DNA of 64,000 bases from contig CM061918.1 of NCBI GenBank assembly GCA_031002005.1, positions 63,088,531 through 63,152,530 of the forward strand, written 5' to 3'. Shown here piece by piece: positions 23,076 to 35,496 of this stretch. The DNA is from Vandiemenella viatica (Eukaryota; Arthropoda; Insecta; Orthoptera; Morabidae). Positions within the stretch are counted from its first letter, which is position 1. Every line of letters begins with the position of its first letter. Below the pieces are notes generated by a model that saw nothing but the letters and a program-made list of their open reading frames with translations, did not search any database and was not told the origin of the DNA. Both the position numbers and the translations under genes were made by a program.

Positions 23076-24080
23076 TTTCTTTTTTTGCTGATGTCTTCCG
23101 ACTGGTTTGATGCAATCCTCCATCCCTTCCTATCTTGTGCCAACCTCTACCATCCATCTCATATCCTCAGCTATCTGCTTCATATATTCTAATCTCTGTC
23201 TTCCTTTACAGTTTTTACCTTCTGCTGTTCCCTCCGCTAATAAATTAATCGATTCTACATGTCTCAAAATATGACCAACCATCCTGTCTCTTTTTTCTTT
23301 AAGTCTCTTCCACAAACTTCTTTCCTCACCTATCATTTCCAAAACTCGTTCATTTCCTACTTAATCCATCCACTTAATTTTCATTCTTTCTGGTATTTCT
23401 AAAGTCCACGCTTCACTACCATAAAGTACTGTGCTCCACACATACAGTTTTAAAAAATTCTTTCTAAGTCCTAGAGCAACATTTAAAACTAAAATATTCT
23501 CTTTTTCATGAAGGCTCATTTTCCTGGTGCTATTCTGCTTTTACATCATTCCTGCTTCGGTCATCAGTTCTAATTTTACTTCCCAAGTAGCAGAATAAAC
23601 TTTAGTTCTCCTAGTGCATCCTATTCTATTTTTATATTTAATCTACTGTGATTGCTATCATTGGTGCTACATTTCAATACTTTTGTGGTGCTTTGATTCA
23701 GTCCAAAATCTACCTTTAGTATTTTGTTCATGCCACTTACTAACTTCTCAATATCCTCAGCCTGTCCTGTTAATAAGACAATGTCATCAGCAAATCGTAG
23801 CATACCGATATTTTGTCTTTGAACACTTATGCCACATTAAAAATTTTCTTTAGCTTCCTTGATTGCTTCCTTTCTATAAATATGTAAGTGGTTTATATTA
23901 AACCTTGTTTGAAGTTATTAAACACTGCAATAGAGACAAGAGGCAAAGGAACTTGTCTTAAACCTGTTTGTCTTCCAAGGTCTTTTTTTGTGATTCCTGC
24001 TTCTATTTTAAAACGACTTGTGACTCCATATGAGATTTATTAGATTCTTTTCACTATAGCATTTCAATCCTTACATAAAA
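23076..24080 (-). pseudogene. LINE, RT catalytic region to 3' UTR
   Basis: Longer copy of the 13995 family. The minus frame from 23803 has MLRFADDIVLLTG, the RT catalytic F-A-D-D box, then K-V-D-F-G-L-N. Downstream (to about 23130) come EMIGEERSLWKRL and RMVGHILRHVESINLL. The 3' UTR word 'GACTGGTTTGATGCAATCC' is at 23100-23118. Several frame breaks; dead. Confidence 0.8.
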
Positions 24081-24629
24081 CATGATTACATAAATCCGAT
24101 GACATGTAAACTGTGTTAATCTTTTTATCAAATGGCGAAACAAACATCATTTTGCCTATACAACTACGAAATTCCGTAAAGAATTTGACGGTCAATAATG
24201 GTTTATGCCCACGATGCAGTCGCGTTTTAAAGCGCTCTGCCAAAATTCCCGCATATTTGTGTCCAACCAGTTCTGTTTATCCCACTCGCGCTTTTTCCGT
24301 CCCGTACTCAAAAACCTGCGCACGTGTTTGCGTGGGGAGAAGTGTTTATACGGCTCATTTTAGTTCTCTCTACTCAGCCCAAGGGCAGCGAACACTACAG
24401 TTTCCAAGATAGCCATTAATCTAGCAGCCGCATGCCATTATCCATTCGACCACACTAAAACAACTTGCAGCCTACTTTACCAGCTATCTTCTCCGTGTAT
24501 TCTAACATCGGCATTTGCCGCGCGGTGTATGGACCAATATATATATTTTCCTAGTAGCAATTATTATCTTGGATAAGGAAAAAAAATACATCTATCAGAT
24601 AAGAAGTTTCGTTTCTTTTAGCAACTTTC
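24081..24629. other. No recognisable feature
   Basis: Unassigned sequence. Confidence 0.4.
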
Positions 24630-24643
24630 TTATTTATTATCAG

Positions 24644-24883
24644 CCGGCGTCGGTAGCGTAGGGGCTAGAGTAGTAGCTCCGCGTGCCGAAGGTCGCCGGT
24701 TCGAATCCGGCCGCGGGCATGGATGTTAAGTGTTGTGTGAATGTCCTGTCCGTCCTGTGGCGTCCATACTTAGAAGATACAATATATAAACACTGGATGA
24801 CGACTGATTCACTGGAAGCCATAATAATCACATTGAGCTGGCTGTATGGCCTCAGCTGCCGAAAGCAAAAAAAAAAAAAAAAG
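24644..24883 (+). repeat. tRNA-derived SINE, family D, TSD TTATTTATTATCAG
   Basis: A perfect 14-bp target duplication (24630-24643 and 24884-24897) flanks a 240-bp element. It has a tRNA-like head (TAGCGTAGGGG; GGTTCGAATCC), a short unique body and a poly(A) tail of about 15. The perfect duplication means the insertion is young. The body differs from families A-C. Confidence 0.85.
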
Positions 24884-24897
24884 TTATTTATTATCAG

Positions 24898-25475
24898 ACA
24901 GATTTTATTTATCCCAACCCACACAGAAGGCAATGCACAACAGAAAAATTAAGAAATTGGTTAATGAAACGTTCATTAAGCTACGTGGAAAAATAACTAT
25001 TTTAATACCAAGAAGAAATATTCTACATTAATGCGGTAAAGTTTTAGTATCGATATTAAACAAACTTTGGTTAGGCTTCTAACTGCGGTTTATTATGTAA
25101 TATGGTTGTGCTTTAATGTGCAGTAAACATCATAATTTATTGAAGCGTTAATCCTTGATGCAGTGATTTAAATTGATAACTAAAGAAACGTAGTCAAAAA
25201 CAATAATAACAGAACCAAAAGGGTGGAGTTGTGAGAATTGAGCCCTCGGCGTTCAGCCGCTAAAATTCTTCTCGCGTGTTCAGGCGGGTAAGTAGCTGTC
25301 AAAACGTCACGTACGGCTGAACACCAGAGAAGAATTTTTAACAGTGGAGTTGTTGTCTGTCATGTAGTGTGATCTATGGTCGTGTCTTTTGAAGACAAGC
25401 AAGGAGCGTTTATCTTAGATGCATTGTGATCTCTGGTTACGAATATATTATCATTTCTTGCTCCGTCGCCCGATC
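24898..25475. other. No recognisable feature
   Basis: Unassigned AT-rich sequence between a SINE and the composite hAT element. Confidence 0.4.
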
Positions 25476-26154
25476 TCGTAGAGCAGTGGTTCCCAATTAA
25501 TTTTTACCGAGTACCATTTCAAGAAAGAGCTCAGCCTCGCGCACCCGTTATAGCTCAAATCTTATATATAAAAAAATCTCGTGTCACGATGTTTGTCCGA
25601 GATAAACTCCAAAACTACTTAACCGATTTTGATTAAATTTGGCTTACTGTGTGTAATTTGAACCATTTTAAAAGATAGGATAGTTTTTATCTCGATTATT
25701 GACCTCAATATTCATTATTGCCAATTAAATATTCATAGGACAATGGTTTGTAATTATTTGTAAGTTCCTTAAGTTTGTAACACATAGCGGTGTGCTAATT
25801 AATCGACATAACACTTGGTTGGGTAACTATCCAGTAGATGGCGTTGTGTTTCGATTTCCTTATGCTACAGCGTATTCAACGCGATGTGTGTTTATGTTTA
25901 CGACATATCCGAGTTTGAGTTTTTCGTGTATTATCATATTTATAATTGTGTTGTGTTATAATTATACTATATTGGTGTTTATCGTTTGTATGTTATTATA
26001 TTTAGCGACAAAATAATTATACACACGAATATAACATTGAAGAAAACGTTACGATAAATTCAAAAACGTGTATTTCTTGCTTGCTTCTCATTTTTATTTT
26101 TATTCAATCATTTTTATTTTTATTGTTGCAATTACAAATTTAGGTGAAATGTCG

Positions 26155-26188
<34 letters not shown>

Positions 26189-26329
26189 AACCTCAACAAT
26201 GCGTGTGGAAGAGAGGCACGACGGAAACGTGTTGAGAGAGAGCTCATCAATCAGCAGAATAAATCGCGGCAAGTAACGAAGCACAAAGAATCAGGACAGC
26301 AGAGCGTCACGTCTCATGCAAGAATCTTA

Positions 26330-26590
26330 GGGGGCGTCCATAAATAACGTGAGGTGAAACAGGGGGTTGGGCGGGTCCGGCAAATTTCACCAAGGGGGGG
26401 GGGAGGGGTCAACAGGTTAAAAAAAAAAACAGAGTGTCTACAAATGACGCGAAAGACGAAAAGTTGCGAGGGCAATGCGATTTCTAGGGGGGGGGGGTCT
26501 GACCAGATCTCATGAAGTCCACATCAGAGGGGAGGGGAGGGGGGGGTCCGGAAATCCGGAAAAACACGTCACGTAATTTATGGATGCCCC
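26330..26590. mobile_element. Harbinger-like MITE, exact TTA duplication, nested in the Helitron
   Basis: TTA at 26327-26329 and 26591-26593 flank inverted ends GGGGGCGTCCATAAATAACG and CGTAATTTATGGATGCCCC. At 261 bp it is the cleanest copy of its family here. It lies in the arginine-rich leader of the Helitron protein remnant. Confidence 0.75.
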
Positions 26591-26642
26591 TTAACAGCGT
26601 GATCGTGACGAACGACTGCGATAAAATATATCGAGAACAGGA

Positions 26643-26900
26643 GTGGCACGAGAGAAGCAAATAGCTACATTTAGAGAAAGAGAACGAGAGAGACAGCAAA
26701 TCAGCCGTGCATTAACAAGTGCATCATTTGTTCGTCTTGCGTTCGAATATGCCCCAGACATTGATTACTCTGCACATTCTAAAATTGCAATTGGTGCAAA
26801 GGACAAAGTAAGCCAATATTGTCAGGCGTTGAAATTCCGCAATGATTCAGCTGGCATGTGTTGTGCATCAGGAAAAATTTGTATGTTCGTTTGTCCTTAA
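26643..26900 (+). pseudogene. Helitron helicase N-terminal fragment
   Basis: Open frame of 85 codons: an arginine-rich stretch, then F-E-Y-A-P-D-I-D-Y-S, then YCQALKFRNDSAGMCCASGK. The paired-cysteine motif C-x-A-L-K-F ... G-M-C-C-x-x-G-K is a hallmark just upstream of the Rep domain in Helitron proteins. The HUH Rep nuclease and SF1 helicase domains are absent. Confidence 0.75.
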
Positions 26901-27265
26901 TTTCAACTCTCCGAAACTTTACCAATTACTTTTGAGTTTTCAAATCGACTAAAACGTTTTTGTCTTTTTTAGTGAATATTAATTTGAATACATTAGGAAG
27001 TTTAGTATAACATTTATCCAACATACTACAATTACTGTGCCACAGCAATGCGTGACCGGGACAGCTAGTAATAAATATAAAATTAAACCTGCTTATCGCG
27101 ATTTATTAAATTTTAATTCAATAACAAACGTTACAAAAAATCTACAAATGACTAAAAAATATATTTGAGTAATTGGTTTTTTAATTATCTTAGTCATTAC
27201 TTTAGGCAAGAGAAAACCGCGCGTACCTGTTGAAGCTACGTCACGTACCACTAGGGGTACGAGTA

Positions 27266-27505
27266 TTTTTTTTTTTTTTATCTGCTTAACGTCTCTTAAC
27301 AGCGAGGTCTTTAGAGACGGGAAAGGATGGAGGGCAAGGAATGGGAAGGAATTCGGCCATAGCCTTTTGAAGGAAGCATCCCGGCATTTGCCTGGAGTGA
27401 TTTGGGAAACCATGGAAAACCCAAATCTGGATGCCCGGACGGGGATTCGAACCGCCGTCCTCCCGAATGCGACGCCAGAACGCTAACCGTTACACCACCA
27501 CGCTC
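27266..27505 (-). repeat. SINE-A, intact, TSD GGTACGAGTA
   Basis: A 10-bp duplication (27256-27265 and 27506-27515) flanks a full reverse copy: T-run, tail 'CTTAACGTCTCTTAACAGCG', body, perfect B box (GGTTCGAATCC on the minus strand) and head. It sits inside the right end of the hAT-like element, so it is younger than that element. Confidence 0.88.
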
Positions 27506-27659
27506 GGTACGAGTACTATTAATTGAGAACCACTGCCGTAGAGTAATAAATTCAGAAGATTTTAATCTACATACGGCTCAGTAGTTTATCGTGAAGCGAT
27601 AAGAAAGGGACAAACAGACAGTGTACACACACTTACAGATTTAAGCATGTAGAGATATG

Positions 27660-27795
27660 TCTCACTCCACAGTTCTTCCCACTACTAACAAATCAATCCC
27701 GCATATCTTAAAATGCGAATTACCAGTCTCTCTATCTGTCTTTCTTTCTATATAACTATTCCGTTAATTTTTCAATCACCTGAATATGTCTATTT
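27660..27795 (-). pseudogene. Short LINE fragment
   Basis: Plus-strand words 'CTACTAACAAATCAATCCCG' and 'CATATCTTAAAATGCGAATT' match, with substitutions, the LINE region at 23225-23290. Confidence 0.45.
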
Positions 27796-27859
27796 ACTGA
27801 TAAATCTACTTCATTATGTTTCTTCTAGACACGCAGTTGAAACTTCTCCTAGCATAGCT

Positions 27860-28025
27860 TTAGCGAAGGTGCGGGTTCGAATCCCCGTCTGACCATGAAG
27901 ACAGTATTCCGAAATCATTTCAGGCGAATAGCAGGATGGTTCCTCCAAAAGAGTGGAATTCATATCCGTTCCTTGTTCACAAACTTATCTCTAATGACCT
28001 CGACAATGACACGCTGCAAAGCCAA
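27860..28025 (+). repeat. SINE-A fragment, part of head and body
   Basis: Starts inside the head (GCGGGTTCGAATCCCCG) and keeps a degraded body and tail (CTAATGACCTCGACAATG). Confidence 0.65.
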
Positions 28026-28597
28026 AAAGCAACGTTTCATTTCCAAAAAGCTCTAAGGTAGATATATATGGTTTTAAGAGTTCCTTTCACACTCCTGTAT
28101 TAATGTGTGAAGTAAAAAATCTTTCGACTTTTAAAGAAACCCTCTGTCAGCAAAATCTCGTTAAGAGAAAATTCTATGAAAATATCTCCGTGGCTAAGTG
28201 AAGTATTTTGTCAGTTATAACGGAAATAATCAGTTTGTTGACATTTAATACTGATATTAAAAAGACTGATACAGCTGATTATATAAAGAATTTAATGAAT
28301 ATCATGAAAAATTGCAAACCAAACCACAAAAGTTAGACAACATTGTTGTTTAAGACGGCTAAAGCCACGATGACATTAGTAGCATGTTGACACTAGTTGA
28401 AAAAGTATTATCAGACACCCATAAAGGATTTATGTTTCATAAAACTGCGGATTGAGAAACGCAAATTAACAGAACTGAAGTTGGATGTTTCAGATAGGCA
28501 CAAAATAGCTTGGACACCTGATGACACAAAGTCTGTTAAAAATCGTTTGAAGAGATGTATGTTCGAAAGGAAATTGGATTTTGGAAGTATCTCACTT
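28026..28597. other. No supportable gene
   Basis: A plus frame at 28397-28744 runs from unassigned sequence into the SINE behind it, so it is a chance fusion. Confidence 0.4.
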
Positions 28598-28829
28598 TTT
28601 TTGCTTATGGCCTCGTCAACGTCGAAATCATTTGAGGCGGGTTGGGATGGGGACAAAGAACGGGAAGGAATTCGACGATGGTCTTATGAAAGAAGCATCC
28701 TGGCATTGGCCTGGAGTGATTTGGGAAAACTATGGAAAACCTGAATCTGGTTCCCCGGACGGGAATTCGTACGAACGTCCTCCCCGAATGCGAGGCCAGA
28801 ACGTTACCGCTCACCCACCACTCTCCGCC
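28598..28829 (-). repeat. SINE-A copy
   Basis: Full-length reverse copy with tail CCTCGTCAACGTCG, body AGGAATTCGACGATGG and head GGAGAGTGGTGGGTGAGCGG (minus strand). The B box is mutated. Confidence 0.75.
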
Positions 28830-29294
28830 AAAAAATAAAAAGGCAAGAGATTAGATTTTGGACGACGTTGTGAGATATATCCTTTCTGATGCATAATGAA
28901 GGTAAACGTTTAATTAATTATATAACTGCGCGGCATAGATAGTAAATGGTTTGTGGAGATGAAAACACTGGACGGAATAATTAATGATAATGTGCTCATA
29001 AACTGAACAGATATGCACCAGAGATAACGCTACATCAACGATGAAAATTCATTTCGTAACCTGAATAACTAGACACCAAAGATCATACCAAATCAAAGAC
29101 TTTTTGGATTAATATTGTTGTCTACTTCATAACTTTGGTTATTTAGTAACATGGCACTCGTGGAGGTAATTTAAATTAATAAAAAGTAAGGTCATAGTGC
29201 CTTATGAGGGCATTACTTCACAAAATTGTTTTCTCATTACGTCTTATAGCGAGAGTGTGAAGTCCACGAGGGCAAAGCAGCCGTGAAGTGGTAG
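28830..29294. other. No recognisable feature
   Basis: Unassigned AT-rich sequence. Confidence 0.4.
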
Positions 29295-30505
29295 TCTAAG
29301 TCGAAACCCGGATAAATTTGTTCCATAAAAACTAGAAAATTACTGAACAGATTTCGACAGGGTTTCGCCGTTTCAAAACTTAGTATCTCAATTGAATTGT
29401 ATGGTACCTCTTATGCTTCAACGTTACATAGTGCCTGAGCAGTTAATTAAATTCTGAAGATATTGCGTAAAACGCCAAAGATGCTGCAGATGTTATACTT
29501 CGTAAAAAAATAATAGCCATTTTATAGCACCTTCCAATTCTTTCCTTTAAATTAGGTTATGCATTCATCATACCACGTAGATGGTCGTACTGAATGCAAG
29601 AGGAAACTACGTAAAGAGGAAAATATGTAAATTAATAATTACGGAATGACTCCAGAGAACACCGTTGCCGTCGAAGTTATCTCAAGCAACGAAATTACAA
29701 TCTCTGAGTATTAATAGAATCTATGCACAACAACTGTTTTGTATGTGAAAATGAGTCTTTCGCACTATCAGTAAATGCAATTATGGAAAAACGATTCTGA
29801 ATACTTGATATTAAACTTTTACAGGTACAGAATAGGTTTTAATTCTGAGCTCCAGCATCAGATTAAGTAATATAATCAGAAAATTTTCAGCTCCAGCTTC
29901 AGATGATGCAGCATAATGAGTGACATCTTATGTTTGATACTATAAAAATTTAGTCAAATTCGACTAAGCTATTTTAGATAATGCTAGCTTATTCGTAAAA
30001 GAAATTTGTCTAAACGTCCCAAGACATACGTTAAATTTTAACTTTGACCTCAAGCTTTCAAATTCTGAATATTCATTCAAAATCTTTATTTTCTGCGCCA
30101 TGCTGGAATAAACAATTTTTATGTCTGTGGTACTTATTAATGCGCGTACATTAGCAGATGTAATTAGTTTGAAATGTAGCCTGGACCAAAATGACATTCC
30201 GCATAAAAGCACCCATCCCACCCCATTCCGAGACTTGTGAGGGTAAATCAACTTTTAGTTTACTACCGGAAATGGCTGGTACCAAATTAATGGTACACAT
30301 GGATCTTTTGGGACGAACGAAATAAGTGTTCGAGTAAGTCTACTTCAACCTACACCTTTCTTGGTAGGGTAAGAGTGAATCTAGGTTTGAATTAATTCCG
30401 TAAATGGATGGCGTGAATTTTATGAAACTTGGTACAGCGTTTCTGACTGGGTGAATCAAAATAGTGTACGACAACTAGACCGGGCAACGCCGGGAACTCT
30501 GCTAG
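29295..30505 (+). mobile_element. Helitron, non-autonomous
   Basis: The 3' end CCGGGCAACGCCGGG (hairpin), then AACTCTGCTAG followed by T, is clear. The 5' side (from about TCTAAGTCGAAACCCGG) resembles the Helitron at 36710 through 'TTCGCCGTTTCAAAACTTAG' and 'TTATGCTTCAACGTTA', but the exact start is less sure. No coding. Confidence 0.6.
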
Positions 30506-33500
30506 TTTGGAATAAAATAATACTTTAGATGTCTTATTGGGTGTTTTAAAAAAATAGGAATAACCAGTCTGGTGTCGGAGTTGTGCAGGCGAATCTGAGA
30601 TACTAAATTTTTCTTTCTGGAGCGTGTGCCGGAATTTAAACTCGTGGTGAATATGCGAAGCCTTTGACAGTGCTTAGCACAGGAACGACGGGGAAACCCA
30701 TTGTGAAAGGCCGGCTTATCTCTTCGCCTGTAAACAGTCCGTGGCTATTCTGTACTGGGGAGAAGCTTTATGAAGGTGAAGATAAGGACCGTCGGAATAG
30801 CATGCGCTTTTATGACGACAGTTTCACAGCGGAATGACAAGCAGAATATGTCGCCACCAGATTCGAGTTAGTTCGTGCTGCTCAACATGTTTCTGTATTA
30901 ACGATTTCGCAGAAAGAAGACCAACATTTCTCCTCAAATAGTCGTTTGTGACATACCTGAAGTAAAACGGCATTAAAAATACAAAAGAGGAATATTTTCC
31001 GTTTACTATTACGCGCACAATGTTAATTTTTTTGTAGATTTCTTTCAGGATTCCTGAATTTCATCAGGAGCCAGTCAAATTCATGCATCCTATTAAAATC
31101 GCGATGTGGAAATAACAGCAATACGAAATCCATATAATGAGATGTCTATACAGTTCTTAGATGGGCAATGAAACTTATCCTTGGAAACGTTTCACTATAT
31201 TTTTTCAAACAACTTCGGCTGTTTGACAGTTGTATACGATAACAATTTTGATAGTTGCTTTCTGTTTCATTCGTGAAAGGGTACGACATTAAAACTAGAG
31301 CTAGGCCTATAGTTTAAAATTACAATTTTATTTTTCTCTAACCTGTGGTGCATATTATTGATCACAATTCTCTCAAAGATTTTTCGGTATGTGATACACT
31401 AAAGACGACTCTCCTAAGGAAATGGTGGGATACACGTACGCAGAATGGACGATCTAAATATCAGTTACACCTATGATATACGGATTATACACGTCTCTAG
31501 ATTTTGTCTGCAACTTCAACTCGTTAATCAGACCTACCAATTAAACTAAGTATTAGTAAAAAGTCATTTATATTCCATTTTCTTTGCAATCAAAGGGAAT
31601 ATATTTTGTATTTATTTAAATACTTATTTAAATATTTGGCAATATTATTATTTTCAGAAAGTATAAGTTAAGACTTGTTTTTAAGACTTGTTTTTAAATT
31701 TCTTCTTCGACCAGATGTAAGGTAGAGTGAAGCTACATACTTCCCGTATTAGATCAGACTCCAAACTTACAAACTGCGAAAACTCAATTAAAATCCGTTC
31801 ACTAGCTTTTGCGTAATGTCAAAGATAAACGCAAAAACAGACAAAAAGTCCTAAACAAAAGTTGTTTTGGTTTCAGGAACATTTAAATACTAGATACGAA
31901 TAATTTTTTGAAATATGTCTTGATATATAAGAGATCGCCTGATAATAGTGTTATAAATACTACAGGCTATTCTTGAACATGACCTGCAATATCTACTTAT
32001 TTTTGTCAATTTATTTAAAAATAACGGGTGTCTTAATGTAAACTGTTTGTTCATCACACTCTTATAAAGCTAACGACTAAACAGTAGATTTGTCGTATCT
32101 TCTTCAAATTAATTGAAATTGCTTCCAGTTTTAATATATTTTTTTCCCCCTTACAATATTGACTTCAGAGTTAATGTAGTGTAGTGTTTCTATTTTCAAT
32201 GTTGGTTATCATTGTCTCTCAGACAATCAAACCTTTCAGCTTTGTTATTGGCTGATCCATTTGTAAGGAATCTTCATTATCCGAACGTCATCAATGCCAC
32301 ATTGTTTGAATGTATTTATATGCAACATTCGGTGTACCTGTCGATCTGTTTGGTAATGTGTAGCTGACGTTATAATTACAGGGCTTCGAGCAAGTGTTTT
32401 GCCGGCCACTGTGTCCAACTGAAACAAGCTGTCGATTGCATCAAAACCATATTTCCTTCCCCGATAAAGAATAATGTTAATATAACGAACTAACTCTTAA
32501 TATTAATCATATGAACTAAGATTTAATTTAATTTTCAAGATAAAAGAGTGAAAATCACTTATTTCTAAATAGTCTAACTGAAACGAAATTGAAGAAATGT
32601 GTCATTGGAAGTACATTTCTGCGCTTCGTAAATTTCTTCCAATTTTCGTATAGTATTTGAAGTTGTGATTGATATTGATACTTAAGAAAAAGATTTTTTT
32701 TCTGATTAAAAGTGAAAATTTAGTGATTAAACTGCCATTACTGACAAATAATTTGGCTCGTGTGCGTTTGTGTTTAAAGAAAATTAGTATAAAATAATCA
32801 CAATATTAATATATAAATTACTATAAAAACCATCCTAAAAAAATATGAAAAAAAATGACTGTCGTGACAGGAGAAGTGAAATAAAACAACAGTGTTTCAC
32901 GTACAACCAGATCCTTTGGCAACAAACATGATTTCAGATTTCTTTTTCTCGCGCCTTGCTGAGATCCCTAGCAATTTCATTTTAAAGTTTATTCGTTTGT
33001 ATTACTACCCATACTGAAGGACTTCTAGAAACAAACCCCGCTCGATCGCCAGTTCGTCCAATTCAAAGTCTCGATGAATTACATCATGCACTATATTTTA
33101 CCAAAAATTATTGATTCATAGAAAAAGCTTTCTCTCTCTCAATGTGTGTGTTTGTGTGTAAAAAAAAAATATAATTTTTACACGCAGATGTTGTTTATGT
33201 GTTTACTTAGAAACATTTTTTCTATAAACTTTGAGAAATTGATCTCGTTGAAAGGAATGTGGCATTCACCTGAACATACTCAGCATAAAGAGTAGTACCA
33301 ACTTTCAAATATCAAAATTAATGGCAGTTACTGTAATATAAAATAATAGCAATTATCGGATATACATCACTTACTGTTATCCGATTTTGATCTAGATCCA
33401 CATTCTTCTGCATCTCAAATTTATAATGTGAAATTCCTTTCTAATAAAAACGTGCCTGGCGATTTAGTTTATACCCACTGTACGTATTAGTTCTGCTTTA

Positions 33501-33764
33501 TGACTGAGTCAGTTACATACGCCGGATTTCGTACCATCTTGCCATAGTGAATGAATAGTGCGATTTAATAACTTCCTAGAAGTTTGGATAACTATATACC
33601 ATAATTTATTCGGTGGCAGAGTTCAGTAGCACTTTGAGTCATCATAGTCTTTCTTTGTGTAAGTTCATTGGGACGGTGCAAATTACAACTATATTCCGCA
33701 ACTCGGAAACTACATTATAGAGCATCGATCAAGGATTTTTTTAAATAAGTTTAATAATAATAAT

Positions 33765-34004
33765 TTTTTTTTTAACTGCTTAACGTCTCCTATAACAACT
33801 AGGTCTTTAGAGACGGGAAAAGGATGGGGGGCAAGGAATGGGAAGGAATTCGGCCATGGCCATTTGAAGGAAGCATCGCGGCATTCACCTGGAGTGATTT
33901 GGGGATACCATGGAAAACCCAAATCTGGATGCCCGGACGGGGATTCAAACCGCCTTCTTCCCGAATGCAAAGGCCAGAACGCTAACCGTTACACCACCAC
34001 CCTC

Positions 34005-34006
<2 letters not shown>
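33765..34006 (-). repeat. SINE-A, left arm only
   Basis: Full reverse copy from T-run and tail 'CTTAACGTCTCC' to head ACCACCACCCTCGG. The right arm (61080-61110) has no SINE between the matching flanks, so this is a filled/empty site pair. Confidence 0.85.

Positions 34007-34096
<90 letters not shown>
34006..34096. repeat. (AAT)n microsatellite, about 30 units
   Basis: A pure trinucleotide run adjoins the SINE head and is absent from the matching right-arm site. The same TAATAATAA word occurs on the other SINE side, so it may have grown from the target duplication. The poly-Asn, poly-Ile and poly-Tyr frames it creates are not genes. Confidence 0.95.
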
Positions 34097-34097
<1 letters not shown>

Positions 34098-34234
34098 CGA
34101 TGAACAACGCCAAGGCGACTGTATTGGAGGGAAAGTAACTGGATAGGTTTCCACTTATATTTTCCAATGAGGATAGTGTTAGTTCAGTTAACAAAGGCGA
34201 TCAGACTGCTCTATCCAAACTCCGCTTCCCTTAT

Positions 34235-34737
34235 AGCCCAAGATCCGGCTGCAACATTTCTACGACCATCTGTTATGTGATTGAAATGCAATTTTTATGA
34301 TTAATTATTAGTAGTAGAATACGATTCTGCCCGGATTGCCTATCAAAATATGGCAGCAAGTATTTTTAATTAAATTTTCAAAACAATTTTTTTCAAAAAG
34401 ATTCACTTATTTTTAAAAATAAATTATAATTGATTTCATAGAGAGACATAAGAACAAGAGATAGCGAACCACACCGTCTGTTTAACTTTAACAACTGGCA
34501 ATCCCTACTTGCGGGCACTTTTACATAGTGAAACCAAACTTTTTATTTTTCTTACAAAAAGGGAACGAAATTTTTTGATTTAAAAAAAATAATAATAAAA
34601 ATTATTTGCGGCCATATTTTTATAGGCAACTCGGCAGAATCGTATTATGCTACTAATAATTATACTTAAAAATTGAGTTCTAATCCCATATCGGATGGAC
34701 GTAGAAATCTTGCAGCCTGATCTTGGAATATCAGCAC
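34235..34737. mobile_element. Fold-back element, left-arm copy (internally shortened)
   Basis: Inverted arms of about 150 bp start AGATCCGGCTGC (34238) and end GCAGCCTGATCT (about 34726), with shared AATACGATTCTGCC / GGCAGAATCGTATT. The right-arm copy at 60340-60955 keeps much longer arms. No coding. Confidence 0.75.
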
Positions 34738-35496
34738 TATGTGCGAAGGGTAAATTTACCGTTCACCTCCATGGACACAGTGGTCTATTAGGAGAAGCAG
34801 GAAGGGAGTGGCTGGTGAGGTGAGGAGTGGGGACAGGGGAAGGTGACTTTGAACCGCCAGTTTGGAGTGAACAGGGTATCGTATTGTCCTACATGCGAAT
34901 GTTTCCTAGCATACATTCCGATCAGCTTATTGTTTGTTCCTTGGATAACCTGAAAGGAAGGTTTATGTAGGGCTGCCAACTTACTTCAACAAAAAAGTAC
35001 ATTTATCTTTGGACCAGGAATAAAAAAAGTATACGATATGAAAGAAAATGTTTAAATTTACGTATTAATTGCCTTAAATAAAGATTTTTTCGTACTCATG
35101 GAACTAGATACTAATTTTCAGTTTCCTTGATACCACATTCCAAATCTAGATTTATAAATAAATGGACAACTTATTTTTAATTAAATTTAACGATGCTCTG
35201 TTTTCCCCTTCCCATAATTTGTAATTAATTACTCTCTCGGTGAAAGCTGAAATAGGAATAACAGATAGGAAACAGTTATTTTTATATTTGATAAATTATC
35301 ACGTGCCTTTTCAAATGTAATAGGTCAGTAACTTCTTCTAGCCCATTACAAAAAATCGATCTGAGACTAAAGAGTTTCATTTCGCTGCGTCATAGCACCG
35401 ATAAATCGTTTTAAGAGTATTCCGTTCCATAAATTGTGTGTATTTCCGCATAATTTATGGGTAGCATAAAGCATATCGACCGAAAATAACGTATAA

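Larger units (their letters stand above)
25560..27068 (+). mobile_element. Helitron with remnant helicase ORF, nested in a hAT
   Basis: The 5' end TCTTATATATAAAAAAATC follows a host A. The 3' end has an imperfect hairpin (CACAGCAATGCGTG), then CCGGGACAGCTAG, followed by host T. A fragment of a Helitron Rep/helicase N-terminal region lies at 26643-26900. A poly(A) tract is at about 26158-26185 and a MITE at 26330-26590. Confidence 0.8.
25484..27535. mobile_element. hAT-like (Charlie-type ends) element, host of nested insertions
   Basis: Inverted ends CAGTGGTTCCCAATTAA (25484) and TTAATTGAGAACCACTG (ending 27535) are typical of Charlie-like hAT elements, as is the subterminal 'AGGGGTACGAGTA'. 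The flanking 8-mers TCGTAGAG and CCGTAGAG match at 7 of 8. Nearly all of its 2052 bp is later insertions: a Helitron (25560-27068) and a SINE (27266-27505). Without them about 290 bp remain, so it was a MITE. Confidence 0.75.

Noticed and set aside
30824..31018. Conserved protein shared with 63679-63933
   Set aside because: Similarity follows from the arms being one duplicated sequence; no domain is seen and the frames differ in length.
33864..34194. Poly-Asn, poly-Ile and poly-Tyr proteins
   Set aside because: They are translations of the (AAT)n microsatellite and flanking SINE.
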